DNA of 64,000 bases from CAWDLX01 sp046728155 (GTDB taxonomy: Bacteria > Actinomycetota > Actinomycetes > Mycobacteriales > Micromonosporaceae), in the NCBI GenBank assembly GCA_046728155.1, contig JBKPDY010000016.1:1-64000 (forward strand), given 5' to 3'. This document shows, one piece after another, positions 18,362 to 27,067 of this stretch. Numbering within the stretch: position 1 is the stretch's first letter; every line of letters starts with the position of its first letter. The notes beneath the pieces were generated by a model. That model worked only from the letters and a program-made list of their open reading frames with translations, did not search any database and had not been told where the DNA came from. Made by a program: the position numbers and the translations under genes.

Positions 18362-19310
18362 CGGCCGTCTCCGCGGGATCCTTGTCCGGGCGTAGCCGGA
18401 CGAATCGGGGGAATCGGAGCCGTCCGTCGGGCGTCAGGGTGCCGTACCGCACCTCCACCACCAGTACAGGCTCCACATAGGACGAACCCTTGAGGTCCTC
18501 GCGGGGCACCTCGTCGACGAACGGGGACCGATCCGTCTGAAGTGGACCCAGCCGGGCGAGGAGTTCCCGCTCGACCGCTGCGGAGATCCCGCCGCCGACC
18601 CGCCCCCGGTAGCGCAACCCGTCCGGCCCCGGCGTACCGACAAGCAGCGCACCCAGCTCCCGCCGACCGGTCCGCCAGGCGCCGACGACGTAGTCCCCGG
18701 TCTGGTCGTTCTTCAGTTTGATCCAGTCTGGTGAGCGCATGCCGGGCCGGTAGACGGAGGAGAGGCGCTTCGCGACGACGCCTTCGAGGGTCAGCTCCCG
18801 GGCCGCCGCGAGCGTGGCCGGCCCGTCGCCGAATCGGGGCGGGACGATGAACCGGCCAGTCTCAGCCAGCCGCCCCGCGAGCGACTCGAGCAGCCCGCGA
18901 CGTTCCACGTAGGGCACGCCCCGGATGTCCGTACCGTTCGCGGTCAGAATGTCGAAGATCATGTAGCTCACCGGCAGCGTGGCCGAGAGCTGCTTTGCCC
19001 GGCCGGCCTCACGGACGTGCATCCGCTCGGCGAGCGCCATGAACGAAGGCCGCCCGGACTCGTCGAGTACGACGATCTCCCCGTCGAGAACGGTATCGAC
19101 AATGCCCTCGGCCGCGAGCGCCTCGCGCAGGCCGACGAGTTCCGGATATGCTTTGGTGATCTCCGCTCCCGAACGCGCGTACCAATGAACAGCCGTCGGG
19201 CTCATCACCGCAAGGGCCCGGACGCCGTCCCATTTGAACTCGAACGACCAGCCCGGCCCCGTCGGGAGCTCGCCGGCGGTGGCCAGCATGGGTTTCGGCG
19301 CCGCTGGCAC
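18354..19310 (-). CDS. ATP-dependent DNA ligase (LigD ligase domain), stand-alone
   Basis: A 318-residue ATP-dependent ligase. The adenylated lysine is K26 in EFKWDGVRA; DGEIVVLD, EGVVAKRLSS and DWIKLKN are the other nucleotidyltransferase motifs, followed by an OB-fold ending RFPRFVRLRPDK. It seals breaks bridged by Ku. The GTG start at 19310 has only a poor SD; M8 is an alternative. It is coupled to the polymerase gene and divergent from the ku leader ORF, with 86 bases between them that must hold both promoters. Confidence 0.93.
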   Translation of the reverse strand: MPAAPKPMLATAGELPTGPGWSFEFKWDGVRALAVMSPTAVHWYARSGAEITKAYPELVGLREALAAEGIVDTVLDGEIVVLDESGRPSFMALAERMHVREAGRAKQLSATLPVSYMIFDILTANGTDIRGVPYVERRGLLESLAGRLAETGRFIVPPRFGDGPATLAAARELTLEGVVAKRLSSVYRPGMRSPDWIKLKNDQTGDYVVGAWRTGRRELGALLVGTPGPDGLRYRGRVGGGISAAVERELLARLGPLQTDRSPFVDEVPREDLKGSSYVEPVLVVEVRYGTLTPDGRLRFPRFVRLRPDKDPAETADE

Positions 19311-19396
19311 CTACCAACCCTACGGGCGTGATCGACGGATCCGGCCGAGAGGTGCCATGCTGGAGGTTCGGCAGGTCAACGGGGTGAGGAGCGGCC

Positions 19397-19717
19397 ATGA
19401 GCGAGCCGACAGCGAGTGAGCATCGCAGGGCCGCCAGGCCTTCCCGGGGGTCCCCGCGGAGACGTGCAGCGCAGCGGCGCGTCTTCGTGGGGTGGGGGCC
19501 GGGGTCCCCGCGGAGACGTGGAGCCCAGCGGAGCCGCTTCGGCGAGCTTGCGAGCCGAACAACGAAGCACGACGGCGAGCTTGCGAGCCGAACAACGAAG
19601 CACGACGGCGAGCTTGCGAGCCGAACAACGAAGCACGACGGCGAGCTTGCGAGCCGGACAACGCGGCTCTTCGTGGGGTGGCAGCAGCGGAGCGAGCGAG
19701 GAGGCGAGCAGGCATGA
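19397..19717 (+). CDS. Translationally coupled leader ORF (MSEPTAS family) before ku, with internal repeats
   Basis: A 106-residue basic ORF. It begins MSEPTASEHRRAARP and ends SERGGEQA, the same ends as the 44-residue ORFs before clpP2 and acs. GAGGAG lies 7 bases upstream, and its TGA overlaps the ku ATG (ATGA). The extra length comes from a repeated GSPRRR-GAQR block and four copies (one partial) of an 11-residue unit GELASRTTKHD, encoded by 33-bp tandem repeats that keep the frame open. No known domain. Confidence 0.65.
   Translation: MSEPTASEHRRAARPSRGSPRRRAAQRRVFVGWGPGSPRRRGAQRSRFGELASRTTKHDGELASRTTKHDGELASRTTKHDGELASRTTRLFVGWQQRSERGGEQA
19542..19667 (+). repeat. 33-bp in-frame tandem repeats inside the ku leader ORF
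   Basis: Three exact 33-bp units at 19542-19574, 19575-19607 and 19608-19640, plus a partial fourth to about 19667. Each begins GCGAGCTTGCGAGCCG. The period is a multiple of three, so copy-number change would leave the leader ORF open and coupled to ku. Confidence 0.92.
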
Positions 19718-20742
19718 GGGCCATCTGGAAGGGCGCGGTGTCGTTCGGGCTCGTCTCCATCGGGGTGAAGCTCTACTCAGCCACCGAAGAGAAGGACATC
19801 CGGTTCCACCAGGTGCACCGCAGCGACGGCGGCCGCATCAAGTACAAGCGGGTCTGCTCCATCGACGGCGCCGAGGTCGCCTACGACGACATCGCGAAGG
19901 GGTACGACCTCGGCGGCGGCGAGATGGTCGTCCTCAGCGATGAGGACTTCGCCGAGCTGCCGCTCTCAACAAGCCGGGCCATCGACGTTCTCGAATTCGT
20001 TCCATCCGAGCAGGTGGACCCGATCCTCTACAACAAGGCGTACTACCTCGAGCCCGATCCCGTCGGAACCAAGCCCTACATGCTCCTGCGGGACGCGCTC
20101 ACCGAGTCCGACCGGGTGGCCATCGTCAAGGTGGCGCTACGGCAACGCGAACAGCTCGCGACCCTTCGGGTACGCGAGGGCGTCCTGGTACTCAACACCA
20201 TGCTGTGGCCCGACGAGGTTCGCGTGTCGAACTTCGACTTCCTCGACGAGGATGTCACCGTACGGCCGCAGGAGCTGGCCATGGCGTCCTCCTTGATCGA
20301 GTCGATGGCGGGTGACTTCAAGCCGGAGGAGTTCACCGACGACTACCGGGCGGCGCTCCAGCAGGTCATCGACGCGAAGGTCAGCGGTAAGGAGATCGTC
20401 GCACCACCCGAGGCCGAGGAGGCGCCCTCCGGTGCGATCGATCTGATGGCGGCCCTGCGCGCTTCGGTGGAGCGGGCCAAGGCGGCCCGCGAGGCCGGAG
20501 CCGCCCCGGCCGAGCACGAACCGGTCGAGCCGACGCCCATCCACGCCGCCCGGTCGGCCAAGAAGGCACCGGCAAAACGCGCGGCCCCGGCGAAGGCGAC
20601 CGGTCGAACTCAGGCCACGAAGGCGCCCGCGAAGAAGGCCGCCGCGGCCAAGTCCACCGGTGGGGAGACCACGGCCAAGAAGGCTCCGGCCCGAAAGGCC
20701 CCGGCGAAGAAGGCTCCGGCAAAGGCACGCAAGTCGGCGTGA
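19714..20742 (+). CDS. ku: Ku homolog, NHEJ DNA-end-binding protein
   Basis: A 342-residue bacterial Ku. It starts MRAIWKGAVSFGLVSIGVKL, the normal Ku N-terminus, and contains the Ku core (about 1-250) that forms the ring around DNA ends and recruits LigD. Residues from about 285 form an Ala/Lys/Pro-rich tail (KKAPAK repeats) like a histone-H1 tail, seen in several actinobacterial Ku proteins and expected to bind DNA. The start overlaps the leader ORF stop. It faces the polymerase/ligase pair, completing a compact NHEJ module. Confidence 0.96.
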   Translation: MRAIWKGAVSFGLVSIGVKLYSATEEKDIRFHQVHRSDGGRIKYKRVCSIDGAEVAYDDIAKGYDLGGGEMVVLSDEDFAELPLSTSRAIDVLEFVPSEQVDPILYNKAYYLEPDPVGTKPYMLLRDALTESDRVAIVKVALRQREQLATLRVREGVLVLNTMLWPDEVRVSNFDFLDEDVTVRPQELAMASSLIESMAGDFKPEEFTDDYRAALQQVIDAKVSGKEIVAPPEAEEAPSGAIDLMAALRASVERAKAAREAGAAPAEHEPVEPTPIHAARSAKKAPAKRAAPAKATGRTQATKAPAKKAAAAKSTGGETTAKKAPARKAPAKKAPAKARKSA

Positions 20743-20773
20743 GCCGCTTGCCACCAACCTCGACCCGTAACGC

Positions 20774-22405
20774 TCAGGTCAGGTGGCTGACGTTGAGCGT
20801 TCCATCCGCGTACTGGGCGCGTACCCGCTTCTTGTCGAACTTGCCGACGGAGGTCTTCGGCACGGCCTCGATGAACGCCCACCGCTCCGGCAGTTGCCAG
20901 TGGGCGACGCTGGAGGTCAGGAACGCCCTCAGCTCTTCGATGGTGGTGGAGGCGCCCTCGCGGATCACCACTGTCGCCAGTGGACGTTCACCCCACCGCT
21001 CATCGGGTACGCCGACCACGCAGGCCTCCACCACCGCGGGATGTGCCATCAGCGCGTTCTCCAGCTCGACGGAGCTGATCCACTCACCGCCCGACTTGAT
21101 GACGTCCTTCGCCCTGTCCGTAAGGGTGAGGTAACCGTCGGGGGAGAGCACACCGACGTCGCCGGTGCGCAGCCAGCCATCACGGAACTTTTCCGGATCA
21201 GGCTCCGACTCGCGGACGTAGGTCTGGGTGATCCACGGCCCGCGGACCTCCAGCTCACCCACGGACTTCCCGTCCGCCGGCATGACGTCGCCGGCGGGAC
21301 CGACGATGCGGGCCTCCACCGACGCGGGTACCCGGCCCTGGGTGTACCGGTACGCCCACGCCTCCGGACCCGACGTTCCGGCCGGCGGCCGGGAGACCGA
21401 GCCCAGCGGCGACATCTCGGTCATGCCCCACGCGTGGATGACCTCGATTCCGTGCCGCTCGGCGAAGGCGTGCATGAGCGAGGGCGGACAGGCCGAACCA
21501 CCAACGATCACCTCTTTCAAGGACGAGGTGTCGGTCGGGTTCGCGTCGAGATAGGCCAGCAGGTCGGTCCAGATCGTCGGCACCGCCCCGGCGAGCGTGG
21601 GACGCTCGGACGCGATCATCGTCGCCAGTGGCGCCGCCTGCAGAAATCGGTCCGGCATGATCAGCGACGCCCCGGAGAGGAACGACGCGTACGGCAGACC
21701 CCAGGCCATCGCGTGGAACATCGGCACCACCGCGAGAACCCGACTGGTACCGCTGAGGCCGAACGCCTCGTGGGAACAGACCTGCATCGAGTGCAGATAG
21801 ACCGAGCGGTGACTGTAGGCCACGCCCTTCGGGTTGCCGGTCGTCCCAGAGGTGTAGCAGAGCGCCGCGGCATCGTTTTCGTCGATCTGCGGCCAGTCGA
21901 ACGTGTCCGGCTTGGTGCGCAGCAGCGCGTCCCAGTTATGGATCTGCACCCGGTCGCTGCCGGCCGCGGCCAACGGCGCCGGATCTCCACCCCCGACCGC
22001 GACGATGTGGCGCACATTCGTCAGGTGGGGCAACACACCGGCCAACAGCGGGATCAGCGTCGAATCGACGAGCACGACCGCGTCCTCGGCGTGATTGACG
22101 ATGTAGACCAACTGTTCAGGAAAGAGCCGCAGGTTGAGCGTGTGCAGCACGGCACCCATGCTCGGCACGGCGAGGTAGGCGACCAGGTGCTCGGCGTTGT
22201 TCCACATCAGCGTGCCGACCCGCTCGTCGCCGGTGATCCCCAGGTCCTCACGCAAGGCATGGGCCAGGCGGGCCGCGGCGGCGCCGACGTCGGCGTACGA
22301 GGTACGGCGCGGGCCGTCGGCGGTCCACGTGACAACCTCCGCGCCGCCGTGCACGGTGGAACCGTGCCGCAGTAAACGGGAAACCTGTAGGGGCGTCTCC
22401 ATCAT
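20774..22405 (-). CDS. Fatty acyl-CoA synthetase (AMP-forming, FadD-like)
   Basis: A 543-residue ANL-superfamily ligase that activates a carboxylic acid to its CoA thioester through an acyl-adenylate. P-loop YTSGTTGNPKGVAYSHR (near 180), WGMTEMSP, the hinge-region GDVGVLSPDGYLTLTDRAKD, and the C-terminal catalytic lysine in PKTSVGKFDKK are all present. It resembles medium/long-chain acyl-CoA ligases. The start is the first of two ATGs after CGGAGCACG. It converges with ku, 31 bases apart. Confidence 0.92.
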   Translation of the reverse strand: MMETPLQVSRLLRHGSTVHGGAEVVTWTADGPRRTSYADVGAAAARLAHALREDLGITGDERVGTLMWNNAEHLVAYLAVPSMGAVLHTLNLRLFPEQLVYIVNHAEDAVVLVDSTLIPLLAGVLPHLTNVRHIVAVGGGDPAPLAAAGSDRVQIHNWDALLRTKPDTFDWPQIDENDAAALCYTSGTTGNPKGVAYSHRSVYLHSMQVCSHEAFGLSGTSRVLAVVPMFHAMAWGLPYASFLSGASLIMPDRFLQAAPLATMIASERPTLAGAVPTIWTDLLAYLDANPTDTSSLKEVIVGGSACPPSLMHAFAERHGIEVIHAWGMTEMSPLGSVSRPPAGTSGPEAWAYRYTQGRVPASVEARIVGPAGDVMPADGKSVGELEVRGPWITQTYVRESEPDPEKFRDGWLRTGDVGVLSPDGYLTLTDRAKDVIKSGGEWISSVELENALMAHPAVVEACVVGVPDERWGERPLATVVIREGASTTIEELRAFLTSSVAHWQLPERWAFIEAVPKTSVGKFDKKRVRAQYADGTLNVSHLT

Positions 22406-22524
22406 CGTGCTCCGCATGAACGAACGGTACGTCCCGGTAGCACCCCCGCAACAGGTCGCGCAGCCGGAAATCCGCTCGACAGCAGGTGCCACGATCCCGG
22501 GTACGATCCCGGCTCGTGGCCGCG

Positions 22525-23106
22525 TCAGCTTGCGCGTACGGGGGCGCGCCCGGTTGCGATACCGAAGATGGCCACCGTCGCGTCGGGATCGTCCGGCCGG
22601 CACGACGGCACCCAGCGCACGTCCGCGGGCCTGACGGACTGACGGTGGTCGGCATGCGTCGCGACTACCGATTCCAGCACCCTCGGCAGCGCTCGGCCAA
22701 CGACGAGGCCGCGGGCGAAACGGGCGGCCATGACGCCGCTGATGAGGGCGATCACCTCGAGAACGAACAGGCCGCCGTTGGCAGCGCCGCCGGAGTCGGC
22801 CCCAAGCGACCAGACCACCGTGAAGACCCCGATCATCGAGCCGAACGCAACGCACACGACGGACATGACCGCCCGGGCGATCGACCCCACCGGGGCGGTC
22901 ACGAGATCGACGAGCAGCGCGCACAGCGCGAGCACCCCCGACAGGAGTCCGGGAACCATGTCGGCGTGCGCGATGGTCGCAAAGAACCTCAGCCCGCTCA
23001 TCGTGGCGCCGAGGTCGGCGAGCGTCGCCGAGATAAGAATCCCCAACGGCAGCAGCATCAATACGGGATTGACGGGTTGACCAAGGACTCTCGCGCGGCT
23101 GTTCAC
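22525..23106 (-). CDS. DUF2231-like integral membrane protein
   Basis: A 193-residue protein with four predicted helices in the first 140 residues. The N-terminal LGQPVNPVLMLLPLGILI resembles the HPLHPxLxxxPIG motif of DUF2231 proteins, with the first His replaced. A polar C-terminal tail follows. The GTG start has GGAGG 9 bases upstream. Function unknown; no partner gene is evident. Confidence 0.75.
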   Translation of the reverse strand: MNSRARVLGQPVNPVLMLLPLGILISATLADLGATMSGLRFFATIAHADMVPGLLSGVLALCALLVDLVTAPVGSIARAVMSVVCVAFGSMIGVFTVVWSLGADSGGAANGGLFVLEVIALISGVMAARFARGLVVGRALPRVLESVVATHADHRQSVRPADVRWVPSCRPDDPDATVAIFGIATGRAPVRAS

Positions 23107-23220
23107 GCCGAATCACCTCCTCACGACCGGACTCCGGTCCACGCATCGATACCCGGCTAAGGAGTGGGCAAACGCCGAGCCCATCGGCAGAGTCCGATCA
23201 ACGGTGAAGGGAGCTGCCGG

Positions 23221-23297
23221 TGGAGCCGCCTCCGGGAATCGAACCCGGGACCTACGCATTACGAGTGCGTCGCTCTGGCCGACTGAGCTAAGGCGGC
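23221..23297 (-). tRNA. tRNA-Thr (anticodon CGT)
   Basis: Minus-strand cloverleaf: acceptor GCCGCCT pairs with AGGCGGC, the anticodon loop CTCGTAA gives CGT, and the T-arm is GGTTCGATTCC. The 3' TCCA is encoded. It is a single isolated tRNA between a membrane protein gene and the PSP1 gene. Confidence 0.96.
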
Positions 23298-23436
23298 GGC
23301 GAGCATTTAGTGTACGGTAGCCAACCGCGGCCACGTCGCCCGGATACCTGAACCCCACTGCGCCTCGGACGCTGTCAGTAAGGACGCTGATACAACTTTG
23401 CGGTAGGAGAACCGTCCAGTCAATAACCGGCGTCGT

Positions 23437-24270
23437 CTAGCGGCTCTCGAAGGCCTGGCGGGAGCCGCAGACGGAGGCGCGAGAGCAGGAGCAGCGCGAG
23501 CCGTCGGCGTCGAGACGGACGGTGACCGCGTCGCGGGGCACGCTGTGGGAGACCACCCGGCCGGGTCCGTCCGGTGTCGTCACCCGTGCCCCCACCGCCG
23601 GGGCGGTCGCCTGAAACTGTTGGTACAGCGGGTGTTCATACTTCAGGCAGCACATGAGACGCCCGCACGCGCCCGAGATCCGCATCGGGTTGAGCGGCAG
23701 TTCCTGATCCTTGGCCATTCGGATGGTCACCGGCTCAAAGTCGGTCAGGAACGTCGCGCAGCACAGGTCCCGCCCACAGGAGCCGATGCCACCCTGGACC
23801 CGGGCAGAGTCCCGAGCCGACAGTTGACGCAGCTCGACCCGGCAACGCAGCGTTGCGCCGAGATCGCGGACGAGGCTTCGGAAGTCCACCCGGTGGGGGG
23901 CGGTGAAATAGACCGTGGTCCGGGCACCGGCACCGATGGTAGAGCCGAGGACATGGTCGACCGCCACCACCTTCATCGGCAGATCATGCTCTCGGATCAG
24001 TCGCTTGGCGGCGACCTTCGCGTCCGCCTTTGCCCGCCGGATCTGTTCGTCCCGCCGGATGTTATCGGCGCCGGCCATCCCCGACAGGCGTGGAAAGCCG
24101 GTCGTGTCGATATCGGTCCATTCGGCGGCCCAGACACACTCGGCCACCTCGTCACCATCGTCGGTCGGGACCAGCACGCGCTCCCCTACGGACGGGCGCA
24201 GCTCACCGGGATCGAAGTAGTACAACCGGCCGTACCGGTTGAAGCTCACCGCGCAGAGCATGCCCGCCAC
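23437..24270 (-). CDS. PSP1/RicT-family regulatory protein
   Basis: A 277-residue protein with the PSP1 fold. Cysteine motifs CGRDLCC (near 163-169) and CGRLMCC (near 196-202) match the RicT/YaaT family, in which they help bind an iron-sulfur cluster in the RicAFT complex that affects RNA processing and phosphorelays in Bacillus. In actinobacteria the gene usually lies near holB/tmk, as here. A further cysteine cluster near the C-terminus (RCSCSRASVCGSR) is unusual. Confidence 0.88.
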   Translation of the reverse strand: MAGMLCAVSFNRYGRLYYFDPGELRPSVGERVLVPTDDGDEVAECVWAAEWTDIDTTGFPRLSGMAGADNIRRDEQIRRAKADAKVAAKRLIREHDLPMKVVAVDHVLGSTIGAGARTTVYFTAPHRVDFRSLVRDLGATLRCRVELRQLSARDSARVQGGIGSCGRDLCCATFLTDFEPVTIRMAKDQELPLNPMRISGACGRLMCCLKYEHPLYQQFQATAPAVGARVTTPDGPGRVVSHSVPRDAVTVRLDADGSRCSCSRASVCGSRQAFESR

Positions 24271-24321
24271 GCCCGTTACCCTACCCCCAACGCTCAGCAG
24301 GCAGCCTCCGATGGCCTGGCT

Positions 24322-24975
24322 CTAGTGATGTACGTCGATGGTCGGCGGGTCCGGATCCACCGCGGACGTCGGTTGGAAACCGACCTCGTCCACACGCTCG
24401 CGCCAGGAATCGGGGAGGTGCTCGCCGGTCGCGACGATCTCCGCGACCACCGCCAGTACGCGGGCCGCGATGTCGGCGGCCGCGGTCACTGTGGTCAGCA
24501 CACCGCTCGACGGGCTGCGGAGGGTCACTACCTGACGGCTGGCCAGCACTTCCGCGAGCACCTCGGCCAGACCCGACCGGCTCCGCTCATAGAACTCGGC
24601 CACCGCGTCGGCATAGCCAGCCGTCTCGGCCAGACGGTGCGCCATCGAGTCCGTCCCGACCTTGAGGTGGCGGGCGAGAGACATCGCGTGCGCGGTGTAG
24701 GCGCTCGCTGCCATTCCCCGCCAGGACATGGGCCGACCGACCGGAGCGTCGAGATACGCCCCGGCCTGGCCCCGTAAGATCTGTGCGGCGTTGCGCAGAG
24801 GGGCCGGATCCCACGCCGCGACGGCGGCGACAGCGTCGGCGGGCAGCGCGGCGACCGATCGCAACATCCCCCAGACCGGGTGCGCAGGCGGAGCACCCAA
24901 GGTTCCGATGGCATGGTCAACCTGTGCCAGCATGGGACGGGCGGCGGGCTCCACGCGGGCCAGTGTGTCGACCAT
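24322..24975 (-). CDS. Hypothetical protein, third gene of YbaB/WXG-like operon
   Basis: A 217-residue Ala-rich helical protein. Its first ATG overlaps the stop of the preceding gene (TGATG) and GGAG lies 8 bases before it. The N-terminal half has the long amphipathic helices of WXG/LXG-type secreted proteins, with the SWRGMAASAYTAH segment near 88-100 resembling a W-x-G turn. A small hydrophobic region follows. It could be an ESX substrate. No enzymatic motif is seen. Confidence 0.72.
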   Translation of the reverse strand: MVDTLARVEPAARPMLAQVDHAIGTLGAPPAHPVWGMLRSVAALPADAVAAVAAWDPAPLRNAAQILRGQAGAYLDAPVGRPMSWRGMAASAYTAHAMSLARHLKVGTDSMAHRLAETAGYADAVAEFYERSRSGLAEVLAEVLASRQVVTLRSPSSGVLTTVTAAADIAARVLAVVAEIVATGEHLPDSWRERVDEVGFQPTSAVDPDPPTIDVHH

Positions 24976-25283
24976 CAGCGATCCTCCGCCCGCGTCGAAC
25001 CCGCGGCGGCGTCGGTCTCGGAGTACTGGGCCGCCGCCCGGAGGACCCGATCGGCCGTTTCGTCGAGCCGCTTCACCATCGCCGATGCTTCGGCGACCCG
25101 TGCATCGATGGCTTCGCACCAGAGCCGGTGGAGCCGCTCGCCCATGGTCCCGAGCCGTCCGGTCGTACCTGCGCCGAAGGCCGTACCGTGCCGCTCGAGC
25201 CGGGGAGCGTCCGTGCGTGCCAGGTCAATGGCCGCGCTCGCCGCGCGAAGCGAGGCTGCCAGGTCGGCCAGGCTCTGGGTCAT
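24975..25283 (-). CDS. Small helical WXG100-like protein
   Basis: A 102-residue all-helical protein. Its size and two-helix pattern, with a break near LGTMGERLHRLWCEAID, resemble WXG100 proteins, but it lacks a clear W-x-G. The ATG overlaps the YbaB-like stop (ATGA), and its own stop overlaps the next start. It probably pairs with a neighbouring product. Function unknown. Confidence 0.72.
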   Translation of the reverse strand: MTQSLADLAASLRAASAAIDLARTDAPRLERHGTAFGAGTTGRLGTMGERLHRLWCEAIDARVAEASAMVKRLDETADRVLRAAAQYSETDAAAGSTRAEDR

Positions 25284-25624
25284 CGCGGGTGCCTTCCGTC
25301 GAACAGGTTGAGCTCAGGGAACCCGTCGAACATGTCTTGATGCAGCTTGGTCCGCGCCCACCTGGCGGCCTCGGCCGCCGCCGTCACGGCTGACTGGACG
25401 GCCTTGGAAAGCTCCCGTGGATCGATACCCCGGGCCGCGTCATGGATGATGACCTCCCGGATCGAACCGTCTGCGCACACGATGACCTCGACCAGGCCGT
25501 CGGGGGAGCGGACCGTCACATCGACGCGGGTAAGCGCGCGTTCGAACTCGCCGAGTAGGCTCTCCGCCCGTTGATAGCGCTCGATCGCGTCCTCGATCCA
25601 CGCCTCGTCGATCTCCCGCCCCAC
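25280..25624 (-). CDS. YbaB/EbfC-family nucleoid-associated protein homolog
   Basis: A 114-residue protein with an N-terminal coiled-coil helix, a central strand region VDVTVRSPDGLVEVIVC, then a long helix with IDPRELSKAVQSAVTAAAEA. This is the YbaB fold, a dimeric DNA-binding nucleoid protein. The GTG at 25624 follows GAGGGG. It differs from the usual recR-linked ybaB: it heads an operon with two WXG-like genes, so it may be a dedicated version for a secretion locus. Confidence 0.8.
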   Translation of the reverse strand: MGREIDEAWIEDAIERYQRAESLLGEFERALTRVDVTVRSPDGLVEVIVCADGSIREVIIHDAARGIDPRELSKAVQSAVTAAAEAARWARTKLHQDMFDGFPELNLFDGRHPR

Positions 25625-25726
25625 CGGGAACCCCTCACGCTTGCGTCCGCCCTGTCGCCACCCGCACGCTACCGTGCCGCGGGCGCGCGCCGGCACCCCG
25701 CATTCGTACCTGTGGATAACACCGAG

Positions 25727-25874
25727 CGAGCTACCGCGAGGAGCGAGTGCCAGCGAGCACCGCAGCTTGGTCGCGGTTCTTGGCGGACCGAGCGACCGCG
25801 AGGAGCGAGCGCCGGCGAGCACCGCAGCTTGGTCGCGGTTCTTGGCGGACCGAGCGACCGCGAGGAGCGAGCGC
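25727..25874. repeat. 62-bp tandem repeats between YbaB-like gene and holB
   Basis: Units at 25727-25788 and 25789-25850, with a partial third to 25874, contain GAGGAGCGAGCGCC, CACCGCAGCTTGG and GGTTCTTGGCGG. They run up to the holB stop codon. A related 66-bp tandem repeat lies after the iclR gene at 62734-62865. There is no protein coding. Confidence 0.9.
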
Positions 25875-27067
25875 TAGCCTTGCCAGAGCGTGACCATCAT
25901 CGCTTCGACGGCGATCTGTGGCTTCACGTTGGCCTCGATCGCGTCCCGACAGGCCAGCACCGCCTCGAGCCGAGCCAACGCGCTCTCGGCACTCCAGCGG
26001 CGGGCCGCCGCCGAGGTGTCCTCCACCGCGTCGGCATGGACGGGCGCGACGTCAGAACCCAACCGCGCCGCCAGTACGTCACGGTAGAAGCCGGCGAGAT
26101 CGACGAGGGCCCGGTCGAGTGCGTCGCGACGTACCCGGGTGGCCCGGGATCGCTGTCGACGTTCGAGCTCCTTCAATGCCGCCGCCGACCCGCGGAACGC
26201 CGCGGCGCTACCGCGACCCGTCCCGCCCGCGCCGAGCGCGGTCTCCAGGTCGGCCCTTTCCTTCGCGTCGAGCTCCACCACCGTATTGTTCGCCTCCGCC
26301 TCGGTCGCGGCGATCAGCCCGGCCGCGGCATCAAAGCAGGCGCCGATACCCGAGAGTCTTCGGGGCACTGCGAGTACGGCCTGCCGACGCTGCCGTGCCT
26401 GCGGGTCACGGGCGAGTCGCCGGGCCCGGCCGATATGACCCTGGGCAGCGGCCGCGGCCCAGGCCGCGCGGGCCGGGTCGACGCCGTCCTCGCGTTCGAG
26501 CATCGCTGCGATCGCCTCCGCGCTCGGGGTCCGCAGGCCCACTATTCGACAGCGTGACCGGATCGTCAGCGAGACGTCGTCCGGATGGGTCGACGGAGTG
26601 CAGAGCAGGAAGACAGTTCGGGGCGAGGGCTCCTCCACCGCCTTGAGCAAGGCGTTGCTCGCCGCCTCGGTCAGCCGGTCCGCATCCTCTATCAGTACCA
26701 CCTGCCAACGTCCACCGGTCGGCGTGCTCGCGGCCCGCAGCACCAGTGTCCGCATCTCGCTCACCGCGATCGACAGACCCTCGGGTACGACCAGACGGAC
26801 GTCGGCGTGGGTGCCGGCCAGCGTGGTGTGACACTCCTGGCACTGCCCGCATCCGCCGTACGGGCATTGCAGGGCGGCCGCGAACGCTCGCGCCGCGACC
26901 GACCGTCCGGAGCCCGGAGGGCCGGTGAAGAGCCACGCGTGGGTCATGGTGCCCGGCGCGACCTGCTCGCCGGCGACGATCGCGGCCGCCGCCCGGGCGG
27001 CCTCGTCCAGGGTGGCGACGGCGCTCTCCTGGCCGACGAGGCCGGCGAAGACGGGCGCGGCCCTCAC
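25874..27067 (-). CDS. holB: DNA polymerase III subunit delta'
   Basis: A 397-residue clamp-loader subunit of the AAA+ family. P-loop GPPGSGRS (near 51-58) has Arg in place of Lys, as is usual for the non-hydrolysing delta' subunit. A zinc-binding cysteine cluster CPYGGCGQCQEC follows (near 70-81), then SRC (IRSRCRIV). It helps load the sliding clamp during replication. The GTG start overlaps the tmk stop (GTGA), the standard actinobacterial tmk-holB arrangement. Confidence 0.95.
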   Translation of the reverse strand: MRAAPVFAGLVGQESAVATLDEAARAAAAIVAGEQVAPGTMTHAWLFTGPPGSGRSVAARAFAAALQCPYGGCGQCQECHTTLAGTHADVRLVVPEGLSIAVSEMRTLVLRAASTPTGGRWQVVLIEDADRLTEAASNALLKAVEEPSPRTVFLLCTPSTHPDDVSLTIRSRCRIVGLRTPSAEAIAAMLEREDGVDPARAAWAAAAAQGHIGRARRLARDPQARQRRQAVLAVPRRLSGIGACFDAAAGLIAATEAEANNTVVELDAKERADLETALGAGGTGRGSAAAFRGSAAALKELERRQRSRATRVRRDALDRALVDLAGFYRDVLAARLGSDVAPVHADAVEDTSAAARRWSAESALARLEAVLACRDAIEANVKPQIAVEAMMVTLWQG

